In this document: in pieces, positions 46,309 to 55,142 of the stretch
Layout: each line of letters begins with the position of its first letter
Position numbering within the stretch: position 1 is the stretch's first letter
Assembly: GCA_017404265.1 (NCBI GenBank)
Contig: JAFRCS010000014.1
Span: 1-64,000 of the forward strand
Direction of reading: 5' to 3'
DNA: 64,000 nucleotides
DNA from: Mogibacterium sp.
Lineage (GTDB): Bacteria; Bacillota; Clostridia; Peptostreptococcales; Anaerovoracaceae
Notes under the pieces: generated by a model
What the model was told of the DNA's origin: nothing
Database searches by the model: none
The model's input: only the letters and a program-made list of their open reading frames with translations
Position numbers and translations under genes: made by a program

Positions 46309-48075
46309 ATGGGAATGGAAAAAGAGGGAAAGATCAAGACAATACTGGGGCCGTATACTCAGGCGCTGCCGGACATACTGAACTACCAGATAGTTACAAA
46401 GATCATCATAGCGATCTGGATTTTTCTGCTCGGCAGGATATTTCAGGCACTGCTGAAAAGCAGCGGCAGAGTGGCGGTCACTACAGGCGACTGGAAATTC
46501 CTGTTTACTACCTGGCAGGGCATACTTATAGTGCTGCTCGGACTCGGATCGCTCTTTATTTACGTGGCCTTCGACCTCAATTCAAAGATAGTGCTGAGCA
46601 GGAACCTCATATCCGAGCAGCAGGAAACTCTGGAAGACACTATAAAAGAAGGGTTCTATTCTGTCGGAAAGCTGATCAATGTCCGCGGTCTGCTGGTCGT
46701 TTTGTATATTGCGCTCATCGCGCCTATCATCGGCCTCGGCGTATCTATTTCCGCGACAGAAGGGCTGTATATCCCGACGTTCATATCATCTGTCATCGAA
46801 GGCTCCGTACTTTACTCCGCGCTTTCCTTGGTCGCTGTCCTGGTCTTCCTGTCCATAGGAATAGCCAACCTGTTCATACTTCATGGCATGATCATAGATG
46901 GTCTTTCCATAAAAGAAGCAGGCAAGCAGTCGAGAGCTCTTGTCCGTGCAAACTGGAAGGACTACATAAAACAGAATGTGATATTCGTCTTTCTGATAGT
47001 CATCTCGCTGATAGGCATGGCTATTATATGCCTGTTCATTCCGCTCAAGCTGATCACACTGCTTCCGGCAGGCCCGGTCAGCCGCATCCTGACCATATTC
47101 TTCGTTACAGTAGGTACGATAATCTCCATGCTTACCGCGTTGCAGGGCATTCCGCTCTATATCCTGAAAATGACCCAGCTGTTCTATACATACAAGCAGG
47201 GGAGCGAATTCGAGTTCACCGGGATAAAACGCGACAAGCCAATAGAATACAAGAAGGGAATAGCAGCGGTACTGATAATAGCGCTCATCGCAGTTGCTGT
47301 GATGTATACGCATTTCGATCAGTTCTTCCCGCTCGAGACCAATGTGAAAATAATCGCTCACCGCGCAGGAGGCAATGAAGGAAGGGAGAATACCCTGTCC
47401 GGCCTTGAGACAGCCTGGAACGCAGGCGCGTACGGCAGCGAGATAGACATACAGAGGACCAAGGACGGTTATTATGTGCTGAACCATGACGGAACGTTCA
47501 AGAGAGTGGCCGGTGACAACAGAAGACCTGAGGAGATGACTCTGAGGGAAGTAAAGAAGCTGTCCATCGACGGCGAGCCTGTGCCGACATATGAAGAAAT
47601 GCTGATAGCGAGCAGGGACAGGATTGTGCTGTTTACCGAGCTCAAGGGAAACACTGCAGACATACAGATGGCCGATGACGCCGTAAGCCTTATAAAGCAG
47701 TACCAGATGGAGGATGGGTGCGTACTGATCTCGCTTCAGTACGATGTTATAGACTACATCGAGACAAATTATCCGGAGATACAGACAGGATTTCTGACTT
47801 TCGCATCATTCGGCAACACGGCAGCCCTCAACTGTGATTACATAGGATTAGAGGAAGAGTCCGCGACATCCGATGCTATAGACGCGATCCACAAGGAAGG
47901 CAAAAAAGTGCTGGTATGGACAGCCAATGAAGAGGGCTCCCAGAAGCACTTCCTTTGCACGGATGCTGACGGTCTCATCACAGACAATGTGAGTCAGGCG
48001 ATAAGGCTTACAGCAGCGCTTGAGCAGAGATCGGATCTTGACCGTATGGTCGACAAGATAAAAACAATCTTTTAA
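46309..48075 (+). CDS. Membrane glycerophosphodiester phosphodiesterase
   Basis: 588 residues. The N-terminal half (about 1-340) has about seven membrane helices of the GDPD membrane-domain type; the C-terminal catalytic barrel has IIAHRAGGNEGRENT, EIDIQRTKDGYYVLNHD and LFTELKG. It hydrolyses glycerophosphodiesters to glycerol 3-phosphate and an alcohol, or acts on lipoteichoic-acid or lipid head groups. Together with cls it suggests phospholipid turnover. An ATG two codons later is a possible start. Confidence 0.9.
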   Translation: MGMEKEGKIKTILGPYTQALPDILNYQIVTKIIIAIWIFLLGRIFQALLKSSGRVAVTTGDWKFLFTTWQGILIVLLGLGSLFIYVAFDLNSKIVLSRNLISEQQETLEDTIKEGFYSVGKLINVRGLLVVLYIALIAPIIGLGVSISATEGLYIPTFISSVIEGSVLYSALSLVAVLVFLSIGIANLFILHGMIIDGLSIKEAGKQSRALVRANWKDYIKQNVIFVFLIVISLIGMAIICLFIPLKLITLLPAGPVSRILTIFFVTVGTIISMLTALQGIPLYILKMTQLFYTYKQGSEFEFTGIKRDKPIEYKKGIAAVLIIALIAVAVMYTHFDQFFPLETNVKIIAHRAGGNEGRENTLSGLETAWNAGAYGSEIDIQRTKDGYYVLNHDGTFKRVAGDNRRPEEMTLREVKKLSIDGEPVPTYEEMLIASRDRIVLFTELKGNTADIQMADDAVSLIKQYQMEDGCVLISLQYDVIDYIETNYPEIQTGFLTFASFGNTAALNCDYIGLEEESATSDAIDAIHKEGKKVLVWTANEEGSQKHFLCTDADGLITDNVSQAIRLTAALEQRSDLDRMVDKIKTIF

Positions 48076-48095
48076 AAAGGCAGCGCTGAATATTG

Positions 48096-48124
48096 TTGTA
48101 ATTCAGCACTGCTTGTGCTATTAT
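48096..48124 (+). promoter_or_regulatory. Promoter of the disrupted tRNA-Ser copy
   Basis: TTGTAA, 17 nt, TATTAT. The -10 region (TGCTATTATTACCGAGCTG) is nearly the same as that before the intact copy at 59.4 kb. It overlaps an imperfect hairpin GCAGCGCTGAAT / ATTCAGCACTGC (48080-48112) after the GDPD stop. Confidence 0.55.
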
Positions 48125-48139
48125 TACCGAGCTGGCCGT

Positions 48140-48211
48140 GGAGGATTGACCGAGTGGCTAAGGAGCCTGATTGGAAATCAGGTAAGGCGTAACAGCCCCG
48201 TGGGTTCGAGT
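48140..48211 (+). pseudogene. 3'-truncated tRNA-Ser(GGA); left attachment site of the integrated element
   Basis: Identical to the intact tRNA-Ser at 59432 from the 5' end to the T-loop (GGGTTCGAGT); identity begins 5 bp before the tRNA and totals 77 bp. After 48211 the sequence becomes TCTCAACAAGG, which cannot complete the T-stem or the acceptor stem, and no CCA follows. So it is a broken copy made by integration at the tRNA. Confidence 0.92.
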
Positions 48212-48234
48212 TCTCAACAAGGCTAGATACACAT

Positions 48235-48267
48235 CCTTGGAATTGCAGCTATTCCAAGGGTTTTTTA
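48235..48267 (+). terminator. Terminator inside the left end of the element
   Basis: CCTTGGAAT / ATTCCAAGG followed by GTTTTTT. It would stop transcription from the disrupted tRNA promoter before it reaches the integrase gene in antisense. Confidence 0.85.
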
Positions 48268-48278
48268 TTGTTGAGATC

Positions 48279-48297
48279 TGTTAACAGCTGTTAACAC
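48279..48297. repeat. Arm-type integrase sites, left end
   Basis: TGTTAACAG (48279-48287) and TGTTAACAC (48289-48297), start to start 10 bp, between the integrase stop and the core site. Matching sites occur at the right end (59183, 59195). Confidence 0.6.
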
Positions 48298-48310
48298 TTT
48301 TAGCCATATT

Positions 48311-49594
48311 TTAGCCTGCTGACCTGCTTAATGAATTGCTTATAAGCTGGTAGCGGGCAGCCTTTTCCTTGCGATCGAAGCAGTAATTCTCATAGGTAGT
48401 ACGCTCATCCTTCTGACCCATCATCTCTCTTATAGTGTTTATGTTCACACCATTGTCGATGAGAGTTGATATGACAGTCTTGCGTGATTTATGAGAACTC
48501 CTTGGAGCAATACCGGCCTTGTTGCAGTACTTTTCGAAGGTCCTGCGGAGCTCATCATAGTACAGCGGATCGTCTGTCATGGAGAAGATATAACCGCTGT
48601 CTGACACGCCTTCTTCCTGCTGCCTCTCTCGTGCAGTATCTATGAGCATCATGGCAGTGTCGGTAAGAGGAACGAAACGGTCTCCAAAGCGACCCTTGGT
48701 ATCATCCTTGACCCTCTTTTCATAATCATCATACATTCTCTGCACATGGAGTTCATTGCCTTCGATATCTCCATACCTGACAGCGCAAATCTCAGAGATG
48801 CGCATTCCTGTCTGGAAGAAGAACATTACTGCCAGCGGGATAAGCTGGTGCTTACGATTTCTGCGTGAATGAAAGGCTTCCCATGCGACAGCATGCAGCT
48901 TGTCGACTTCTTCCGAAGTGAATACCTGAGTTTCACTAGGCGGCTTAGGTTTCTTACGGAACAGTTTGACATCGACTCTGACTCTGTCGAATTCACTTTC
49001 AGATATGATCCTTTTATCAACAGCATAGTGTAAGACCTGACGCAGGATCATAGTAGTGTTGTAATACTGCTTCTTAGTCATATTGTTGTCCTTGATCAGA
49101 CTGTGCGCCCAGATATCGAGCGTCAGTTTATCAAGATCGACGATAGGGACTTTGACTATGCTTGTACCTTTGTAATACTTTTTCCATTCAGTTTCGATTC
49201 TGTTGATATACGCTTCTGAATTTGTATGGAGTTTCTTGTACTCCAGCCAATCCGGGTAGAGTTTCTCGGTCGTTATTCTGTTGTTTTGATCCTCCTCATT
49301 TCCATAGTGTTCGACGATAGCATCATGCAGATCGTCCAATGTGGTTTTCGCGATATGACGACGGCCGTCTTTTTTCGAATCATCCTTGAAGCAGGTGTGC
49401 CACCTGCCGTCTTTTCCCTGGAATATTTTGTAAGGATGGCTTGCGATGATCTTCTTTCGTTCGGCTTTTTTCATGTCGAAAAGCACATCATCCAGAGTGA
49501 GATTATCACGCTCCAGAACAAATCGCAACATATCCTCCTGGCAGAAAGATGCCGAAGACGGCATCATCTGCTGCAGGGTATTGGTTTCTGCCAT
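48311..49594 (-). CDS. int: Tyrosine recombinase/integrase
   Basis: 427 residues. An N-terminal AP2-like/SAM-like DNA-binding region precedes the catalytic domain with the first Arg in QTGMRISEICAVRYGD, the HxxR box in SSHKSRKTVIS and the nucleophile Tyr in TTYENYCFDRKE. It should recombine the element with the T-arm region of tRNA-Ser. A strong ribosome-binding site AAAGGAGGT precedes the ATG at 49594; the GTG three codons upstream lies inside that site. Confidence 0.93.
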   Translation of the reverse strand: MAETNTLQQMMPSSASFCQEDMLRFVLERDNLTLDDVLFDMKKAERKKIIASHPYKIFQGKDGRWHTCFKDDSKKDGRRHIAKTTLDDLHDAIVEHYGNEEDQNNRITTEKLYPDWLEYKKLHTNSEAYINRIETEWKKYYKGTSIVKVPIVDLDKLTLDIWAHSLIKDNNMTKKQYYNTTMILRQVLHYAVDKRIISESEFDRVRVDVKLFRKKPKPPSETQVFTSEEVDKLHAVAWEAFHSRRNRKHQLIPLAVMFFFQTGMRISEICAVRYGDIEGNELHVQRMYDDYEKRVKDDTKGRFGDRFVPLTDTAMMLIDTARERQQEEGVSDSGYIFSMTDDPLYYDELRRTFEKYCNKAGIAPRSSHKSRKTVISTLIDNGVNINTIREMMGQKDERTTYENYCFDRKEKAARYQLISNSLSRSAG

Positions 49595-49619
49595 CTCCGG
49601 CACCTCCTTTCCTTAAAGT

Positions 49620-49646
49620 CAAAACGGAGGCGTGCCACGCCTCCGT
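49620..49646 (-). terminator. Terminator of the mob operon
   Basis: On the minus strand, ACGGAGGCG-TGGCA-CGCCTCCGT followed by TTT, between the mobilization genes and int. Confidence 0.7.
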
Positions 49647-49670
49647 AAGTTCCACAAGGGATAATTATTG

Positions 49671-49904
49671 TTAATAACGGAAATCCTCCGGGACTCCGAC
49701 ACGGTCAAGATACTCTTTTCTTGCAGCTTCTCGATCTGCTTCTGTCTCAGCTGTTTTGCTGTCAGAATAGAGCTTTCGCAACTGCATCCGATTCATCTTT
49801 TCTTTCAGCCTGGCTGTGATCACATCGTGATTTGATCTTTCTCCATAGATGAAATAATCATAGAGATAGAAGAACAGCACAACAGAAATGTTCACCGACT
49901 TCAT
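49671..49904 (-). CDS. Small hypothetical protein downstream of the relaxase
   Basis: 77 residues, not recognised. A hydrophobic N-terminus (ISVVLFFYLYDYFIYG) is followed by a charged helical part (ARLKEKMNRMQLRKLYSDS...). It overlaps the relaxase stop by 4 nt (ATGA), so the two are co-translated; an accessory mobilization role is only inferred. Confidence 0.65.
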   Translation of the reverse strand: MKSVNISVVLFFYLYDYFIYGERSNHDVITARLKEKMNRMQLRKLYSDSKTAETEADREAARKEYLDRVGVPEDFRY

Positions 49905-50869
49905 CTCACGTCACGCTCCTTCGGTTTCTTCCCCTGACGAAGCTCGTCCTGGATCTCCTTTGGCAGCATATTCAAAAGACCGACCAGCTTTTTTTGCTTG
50001 TACTCGAGCTGCATGACTTTGCTTCTTTCTTCATATAGAGCAAGATCCTTCGCGTTCAGTTCAGCATTCTTGCCTTCGATTACCGCGTCACTGCAACTCA
50101 ATCTGCCCTCAAGAACCTTGATATATTCCTGAGTTGAGTCGAGCTGCGACTGAATCTTTGCGAGATCCGGCGCGTATCTTCCGAGAAGTTCGATCGCTTC
50201 TTCCTTCGCTTTCGCGTTGCCTATCATGCCGATTGCGTTGATCGCATCAAGGATCTGGTCGTAATGCTCGTATAATGCTGCCGCCTGTTTATACATCTGC
50301 GGTGAAATATGTCTGCGCTTCGTGATCTTTTTTGAGATCCCGCGTGTCAGATCCGGATATTTCCGTACCATATGTTCATGGAAATCATCCTGAAGCTTTT
50401 CCATTCCTTTCGGTCCACCCATCAGAATTTTTGACGATAGTTTTCCTTCAGGTGTGATCGGAACGAACACCATATGCATATGCGGATGAGCCTCGTCCAT
50501 GTGAACGACAGCGGATAAAATGTTGTCCCTGCCGTAGCGATTTGCTATGAAATCAAAAGCATGATCGAAGTATTCGACTTGCTCTTCATACGACTTCGCA
50601 TCGATCCAGTCGGGCGATGCCGTTATCAAAACGTCCTGCATTATCACGCTGTCCTTGCGTCTTTTCGCTCCGACTTCTTCGATTCTTTCCAATGCTTTTT
50701 GTCTGTACTTGCCCTCAGGTTCGACGAGATGGTAGTTGAGATGCGTCCGCTCCGGATCAATATCTTCGTTGCTTTTATACTTTTCTTTGAGTCTTTCGTG
50801 ATGATTATTGATCGGAGTAACGCTCCCAAGCTTCCGTTTTTCGATCCTTAGTATCGCAAAACTTGCCAT
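49901..50869 (-). CDS. mobV: MobV/Pre family plasmid mobilization relaxase
   Basis: 322 residues. The N-terminal relaxase domain has the motif HMDEAHPHMHMVFVPI (HxDE..PHxH) that binds the metal, plus NYHLVEPEG near residue 50. A coiled-coil C-terminus (about 205-320) follows. MobV relaxases nick at oriT and pilot single-strand transfer using a helper conjugation system. Start ATG at 50869 after GAAGGAGAGAG. Confidence 0.92.
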   Translation of the reverse strand: MASFAILRIEKRKLGSVTPINNHHERLKEKYKSNEDIDPERTHLNYHLVEPEGKYRQKALERIEEVGAKRRKDSVIMQDVLITASPDWIDAKSYEEQVEYFDHAFDFIANRYGRDNILSAVVHMDEAHPHMHMVFVPITPEGKLSSKILMGGPKGMEKLQDDFHEHMVRKYPDLTRGISKKITKRRHISPQMYKQAAALYEHYDQILDAINAIGMIGNAKAKEEAIELLGRYAPDLAKIQSQLDSTQEYIKVLEGRLSCSDAVIEGKNAELNAKDLALYEERSKVMQLEYKQKKLVGLLNMLPKEIQDELRQGKKPKERDVR

Positions 50870-51226
50870 GAATTCTCTCTCCTTTCTTCCGCTTACAACC
50901 ACGCAACAACACATAGGTATACCCCTCTTTGCGCGGTAGCTGCGGATGCTCCGTTAACAAATTGCCGTCCGAGAGAATAAAAATACACTGCTCCGGATGC
51001 TACGGTCCTCACGGCGATCCACGTTTTACCGCATGATCGCCATTGCGGAAAGACAGACACCGAATATGCTCCTCCATGAGCGAGGAGCATATTACGGAGC
51101 CTGTCTGCATCCGATGCAGTGTAACCCACTACACCTTGCAAGCAAGATACGTGGGCCAGATGTTCCCTCTGGACTCCTTGTGGCAACACTTACAATGTCC
51201 GGTGACCCCGCAAAAGGGGTATCACC
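50870..51226. other. Structured intergenic region, candidate oriT
   Basis: 357 nt upstream of mobV with no gene. It contains a perfect 12-bp stem AATATGCTCCTC / GAGGAGCATATT (51063-51093) extended by an imperfect stem to about 51050-51108. Another inverted repeat, GGTGACCCCG...AGGGGTATCACC (51201-51225), follows the AAA ATPase stop. Position just before a MobV gene makes this the best oriT candidate in the element. Confidence 0.5.
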
Positions 51227-52246
51227 CTACATTGTTGCGTCGTTGCCATCTGGCCTATCGGCAAGCGTCCAATAAGACATATTGCCAATACGGTATGTCT
51301 TAATCGGCAGCTTGGCCTTGGCCAGTTCGCAAGTGCGCTGGCTTATGCCCAGCTCACTCATTCTCGCCATGATCTCCCTCTGAGACTTCGGCCCTTTGGA
51401 GAGTATGTCCAGAAGCTCGCGACTTGCGACAGCTTGCTTCGTCTCTCCGACTTTGCCTGACCCGAGAGCCTTCACAAGTTGATCAGCTGTGATGTCGATC
51501 GTGTCGATGAACTCCACTACTCCATCACTGAGCGAGAAGAGGATCGACGGTCCGAGTGGCGCGAGGTTGCACTTGCTGTGCGCCATGACTCTGTGATCGG
51601 GATCTTCACACCCAGGCGGTCTACCGATGGTCAGCACGCTCCTTGGCGCGGCGGTCATATCGACCGAGCCGTTCATCCTGTACTTCACGCTCTGGCCCTC
51701 AGCCTTGTTCATGTGCGCGATAGGGATGATCGCGCAGCCGGTGTCTCTCCCGACTTCGATCAGTGACTCATATCGAGGTCTGACTTCATTCGCCAGATTC
51801 ATCGAGACATCCGATCCGAGGTACGCTGCGACCGGATCAAGTATGCACGCCTTCGCTCCGGTACTCTCGATCGCTTCTCTGATCCTCTCGTCCGAGAAGT
51901 TGAGCCGCTTCTCACTTTCGGAAATAAAAATGAGATGACTCCGCACTCCGTTCGCTTTCATGAAGCGAGGTACTACAGTGTCATCTGCGTCATCTTCCGC
52001 GTTGAGATAGATTACCTTCATTGGCTCATGTGACTCTTCCGTGAACGGAAGAGTGCCTCCCCGGGTAAGAAGAGCTGCGAGGTTGAGAGCGAAAGTGCTC
52101 TTGCCATCACCGGAGTCTCCCTGAATGGCTGTCACCTTCCCGAATGGGATATACGGATACCAGAGCCATTTGATTTCTTTCGGTTCGACATCTTCAGCAG
52201 TGAACATCTCAAGCGGTGCTCGTATAAGATTGTTGTTATTTTCCAT
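51227..52246 (-). CDS. RepA-like AAA ATPase (AAA_25 family)
   Basis: 339 residues. RecA-fold ATPase with Walker A GDSGDGKST near residue 41 and a Walker B-like hydrophobic strand ending in D (KACILDPVAAYLG); IPIAHMNKAEG follows. A C-terminal winged-helix part has SQREIMARMSELGISQRTCE. Such proteins act as replicative helicases or helicase-like factors in mobile elements and phages. A start at 52246 follows AAAGGAAT. It lies next to the repeat array, which it might recognise. Confidence 0.85.
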   Translation of the reverse strand: MENNNNLIRAPLEMFTAEDVEPKEIKWLWYPYIPFGKVTAIQGDSGDGKSTFALNLAALLTRGGTLPFTEESHEPMKVIYLNAEDDADDTVVPRFMKANGVRSHLIFISESEKRLNFSDERIREAIESTGAKACILDPVAAYLGSDVSMNLANEVRPRYESLIEVGRDTGCAIIPIAHMNKAEGQSVKYRMNGSVDMTAAPRSVLTIGRPPGCEDPDHRVMAHSKCNLAPLGPSILFSLSDGVVEFIDTIDITADQLVKALGSGKVGETKQAVASRELLDILSKGPKSQREIMARMSELGISQRTCELAKAKLPIKTYRIGNMSYWTLADRPDGNDATM

Positions 52247-52865
52247 TTTGCTGATTCCTTTCTTGCTTCTTTCTGCTTTTCCTTTCAAATGGGCAATCAA
52301 TGATGATAGCTCTGAAGCTCTGCTTGCATTCTCTTTCGCACTTCTTGCAGAGATCGTTATACTTCATACGATTGCGATCATCGAGAAAGAAAGCCCATTC
52401 CTGTTTATACTTCTTGCTTAGCCTAGGGCATTATATTATCCTCCTATCTACCCATCACATCACCGCAAAACGCGATTCTCGGGGCGTATTTTTGTATTTT
52501 TCGATGTCGTAACATGCTTTTTTGAATACAAAGAACAATAGTGATCATATAGTTCATTTGCATTTGTAAAATGGCATTTTATGATCGTTCAGATAGAGAG
52601 ACGGCGAACTCTCTCATAGGGCATTACCCCTCTCCGCAGATCTTACGGAGCCGCCCCCATTGCGATGTCTGTGGCTGGACGGAAGTATCATTGTACCCTG
52701 AGACTGTCATCGCACATTGCAGCTGCCACGCTGCCTTTCGGAACTTCAGTTTTATCGCTCGTACGCTTTTGCGTAGTCATGGCGCACCGGCCCTGCATGC
52801 TTACGGTTTTGCCGATATCTCAGGGAAAGTACCTGATAGATCTTTTATTAAGTTGTGATAGCCCC
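52247..52865. other. Intergenic region with no supported gene
   Basis: About 620 nt left of the repeat array. Between about 52590 and 52850 the sequence is GC-richer and rich in small inverted repeats, such as AGAGAG-ACGGCGA-ACTCTCT region and CTCCG-CAGATCTTA-CGGAG (52634-52652). A 95-codon open frame at 52571 has no ribosome-binding site or recognisable domain. A structured RNA or origin-like DNA is possible; nothing is proven. Confidence 0.4.
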
Positions 52866-53456
52866 CCTCTACTTATGAGCAATGATTGTTACTTTTGTGG
52901 GGTATGATTGATTGTTCTTTCAGCTGTTCCTGATAAAGCCCTTCACCTATAGCCCAGGAAAGAGACCTAAATATCAGGGCTTTTGATGTTCCAAATGAAA
53001 AACAATATTGAAGCCTCTCACCTGTAGGCCACGAAATGGCTCGAAATATGGCATTCTTTCAAGTTTTTCAGAGAAAGATACTTGACTCGCGCCTTCTACT
53101 TATGAGCAATGGAATCTGTGTTTGACACCCTGTTTACGTTTATGTTTTTTCATAAAAGCAAGCTGGTTCATATTAAGTCCCTCTACTAGTGGGAAGTAGA
53201 ATCAGGGTTTGTTACCCATATCCGAAAACGCTTTTTATGGACACCTCTCACCTATAGCCAGGAGAGAGGCGAAAAAGTGAGCGTCTTTCCTGCACAGAAT
53301 GAAAAACAGTGTTGAAGCCTCTCACCTTATGTCACGAGAGAGGGCAAAAATTAACCTATTGGGAAAAAACACATCTCACTAGTGAGAAATAGATTTTGAA
53401 AATGGACACCCATATTGTTTATTCTTTTTTGATTCCTTCACCTTTAGGTCGCGGGA
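52866..53456. repeat. Array of nine degenerate repeats, about 70-bp period
   Basis: Repeat units start at about 52866, 52939, 53014, 53092, 53179, 53244, 53318, 53372 and 53435. Type A reads close to CCTCTCACCTATAGCCA, often followed by GAGAGAGG that pairs with the start. Type B reads close to CCTCTACTTATGAGCAATG or CTCTACTAGTGGGA. The order is B-A-A-B-B-A-A-B-A, and units 2/6 and 3/7 share spacer sequence (ATGAAAAACA.T.TTGAAG before units 3 and 7), so a four-unit block of about 305 bp was duplicated. No cas, tas or toxin gene is in the window. Iterons, protein-binding sites or a non-coding RNA are all possible. Confidence 0.65.
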
Positions 53457-53906
53457 ATAGCAATTTGACATAGTGTTTTTGCAGTGCTTTTACAAGAGAG
53501 CAAACAGCTGTTCCTGCGGCGCCCAGATTATACAGATACTTGCTTGAAAAATGTTGACTGCCCCAGACCGATTGATTTTGTACAATGGAGTACAATATTG
53601 CAGGGGATGAAGTCTTTCTGATGTGCGGATTATATGCACTTGACGGCAAAAAGTACGGACTGGCTCAGACCGATTGATTTTGTACAAAAAAGAACACTAG
53701 TGAGGAAGCCTCACTAGTGGGGGAATACGGCCTTTAACGGTCGCAGTAAGCAGTTATTTATATATGCAAAGATTCTTTTAGGGATAAGGTTTTATAAAGG
53801 AATACATTACAAATAATCATCTGTAGAGTTGGGTATAACGGTAGGAGCAAGGTGTCTCCTAGTACGAGAGCTTTCACGGTCAGCATCCCGCCTTTGCACC
53901 TTGAAA
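53457..53906. other. Intergenic region right of the array, with direct and inverted repeats
   Basis: A 22-bp direct repeat beginning CAGACCGATTGATTTTGTAC occurs at 53564-53585 and 53666-53687. A perfect inverted repeat of 11-bp arms (CACTAGTGAGG / CCTCACTAGTG, loop AAG) is at 53695-53719 and resembles type-B array units. The rest is AT-rich without a supported gene. Confidence 0.6.
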
Positions 53907-55028
53907 TCATTTCTTCCTCAATGAAATGTCTATAATTGTTCCTGCAGCGATCTCATCTCCAGCCGGAACGCTCTGATAATAGACCTCCGCATCACTCTCA
54001 TCTGAGGTATCATAATAGCTTATATTACCAAGCATAAGTCCTGCATCTTTCAAAGCAGCCGTTGCCTCGTCCCGGGACAAACCACTCAGATCTGGCACCT
54101 CAACCACTTCTTCTCCCGCCTGATCAAAGCGTACAGTGACTATTACACTGTAATCAGCTCCTGATGGGTTGTCATCATGATTAATAAGCGCTTCTACAGG
54201 ATCGGCTGAACTTATCTCATTTTTACCAAAGTAATAGCCGCAGATAGCATACTCACGCCCCGGGATGATGTTCTCCTCATGTCCGGATTCAGAAGTTGCC
54301 ATGCCATATTCATCAAAGTCCCTGATATCTGTTCCTGTTTCCTGTTCTGCACTGACTTTGCTTGAAGCATTGGTGACGAGAAGTTTCATTTTGTGATTTC
54401 GATAATCCATGATAACAGCAATCGTCCCCTTGCCCTCATGAATCTCTTTGCCGTTCTCATCAAACGATGTGAGCTCAGTATCCAGTGTCTGAACTTCTGA
54501 TATTTGCTCTCCGTCCTTGAATTTATAGGTGGTAAGAGTCACGCTCTTGAAACTGTTGTCTACAGAGTAGTGAAATGGGCTCGCTTGTCCAGGCTCCAGA
54601 AGAATGGTTGCCGTGTTATATTCGTCGGATGACTTGTCGTATGGCTCAAGGTAATTGTTTCGGAAGAATCCCTGACTATTCAGAAACCAGAAGATCGTGC
54701 CGATCAACAGAACGGCAAGAATCGCTATGATGGCTTTAAGGCGGCGGCCTCTTGCCTTGCCATCATGAGAAACGCCCAAAATATTCTTTTCGGATTGTTC
54801 GATGATTTCTTCCGGTTCAAGATCCTCTCCGGCAAGGAACTCATTCAGCGAGATGTTCAGCACAGAACACAAATCCTCGTATACAGATACATCCGGAAGG
54901 CAGACTCCGCGTTCCCATTTTGAGACAGACTTGTTACTCATACCAAGCTTCTCTGCTAGCTGCATTTGCGTCATATCTAACGCTTTGCGCTTATTTGCAA
55001 TGTAGTTGCCTATTTTTATCTGATCCAT
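53907..55028 (-). CDS. HTH-transmembrane-PASTA domain protein
   Basis: 373 residues. An XRE-type helix-turn-helix (about 5-60; MTQMQLAEKLGMSNKSVSKWERG), a cytoplasmic linker, one transmembrane helix (about 97-116) and an extracytoplasmic region ending in a PASTA domain (about 305-371; VPDLSGLSRDEATAALKDAG). PASTA domains bind muropeptides or beta-lactams, so it could relay a cell-wall signal to DNA directly. The ATG at 55028 has GAGGAGGT upstream. AT-richer than the host genes. Confidence 0.85.
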   Translation of the reverse strand: MDQIKIGNYIANKRKALDMTQMQLAEKLGMSNKSVSKWERGVCLPDVSVYEDLCSVLNISLNEFLAGEDLEPEEIIEQSEKNILGVSHDGKARGRRLKAIIAILAVLLIGTIFWFLNSQGFFRNNYLEPYDKSSDEYNTATILLEPGQASPFHYSVDNSFKSVTLTTYKFKDGEQISEVQTLDTELTSFDENGKEIHEGKGTIAVIMDYRNHKMKLLVTNASSKVSAEQETGTDIRDFDEYGMATSESGHEENIIPGREYAICGYYFGKNEISSADPVEALINHDDNPSGADYSVIVTVRFDQAGEEVVEVPDLSGLSRDEATAALKDAGLMLGNISYYDTSDESDAEVYYQSVPAGDEIAAGTIIDISLRKK

Positions 55029-55142
55029 GAGCAAACCTCCTCAAGACTACTTTACTCAATGATACCTGCTCATGCAAAAAGAAACAGCCCTTCAAAGTAG
55101 AATTGCTAGTTCATACAGATGCTGGTATGCTACTATCTTTTT

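Noticed and set aside
48140-48230. Second functional tRNA-Ser
   Set aside because: The sequence after GGGTTCGAGT cannot close the T-stem or acceptor stem and no CCA is encoded.
52571-52858. 95-codon open frame in the gene-free part of the mobilizable element
   Set aside because: No ribosome-binding site, no recognisable domain, overlaps another open frame, and the underlying DNA is rich in small inverted repeats; more like structured DNA or RNA than a gene.
52866-53456. CRISPR array
   Set aside because: The repeats are degenerate, come in two types, have variable spacing, and no cas gene is in the window; kept as an unexplained repeat array instead.
53419-53687. Two overlapping minus-strand open frames of 65-76 codons
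   Set aside because: They span the 22-bp direct repeats and lack ribosome-binding sites; the apparent internal repeats of the peptides come from the DNA repeats.
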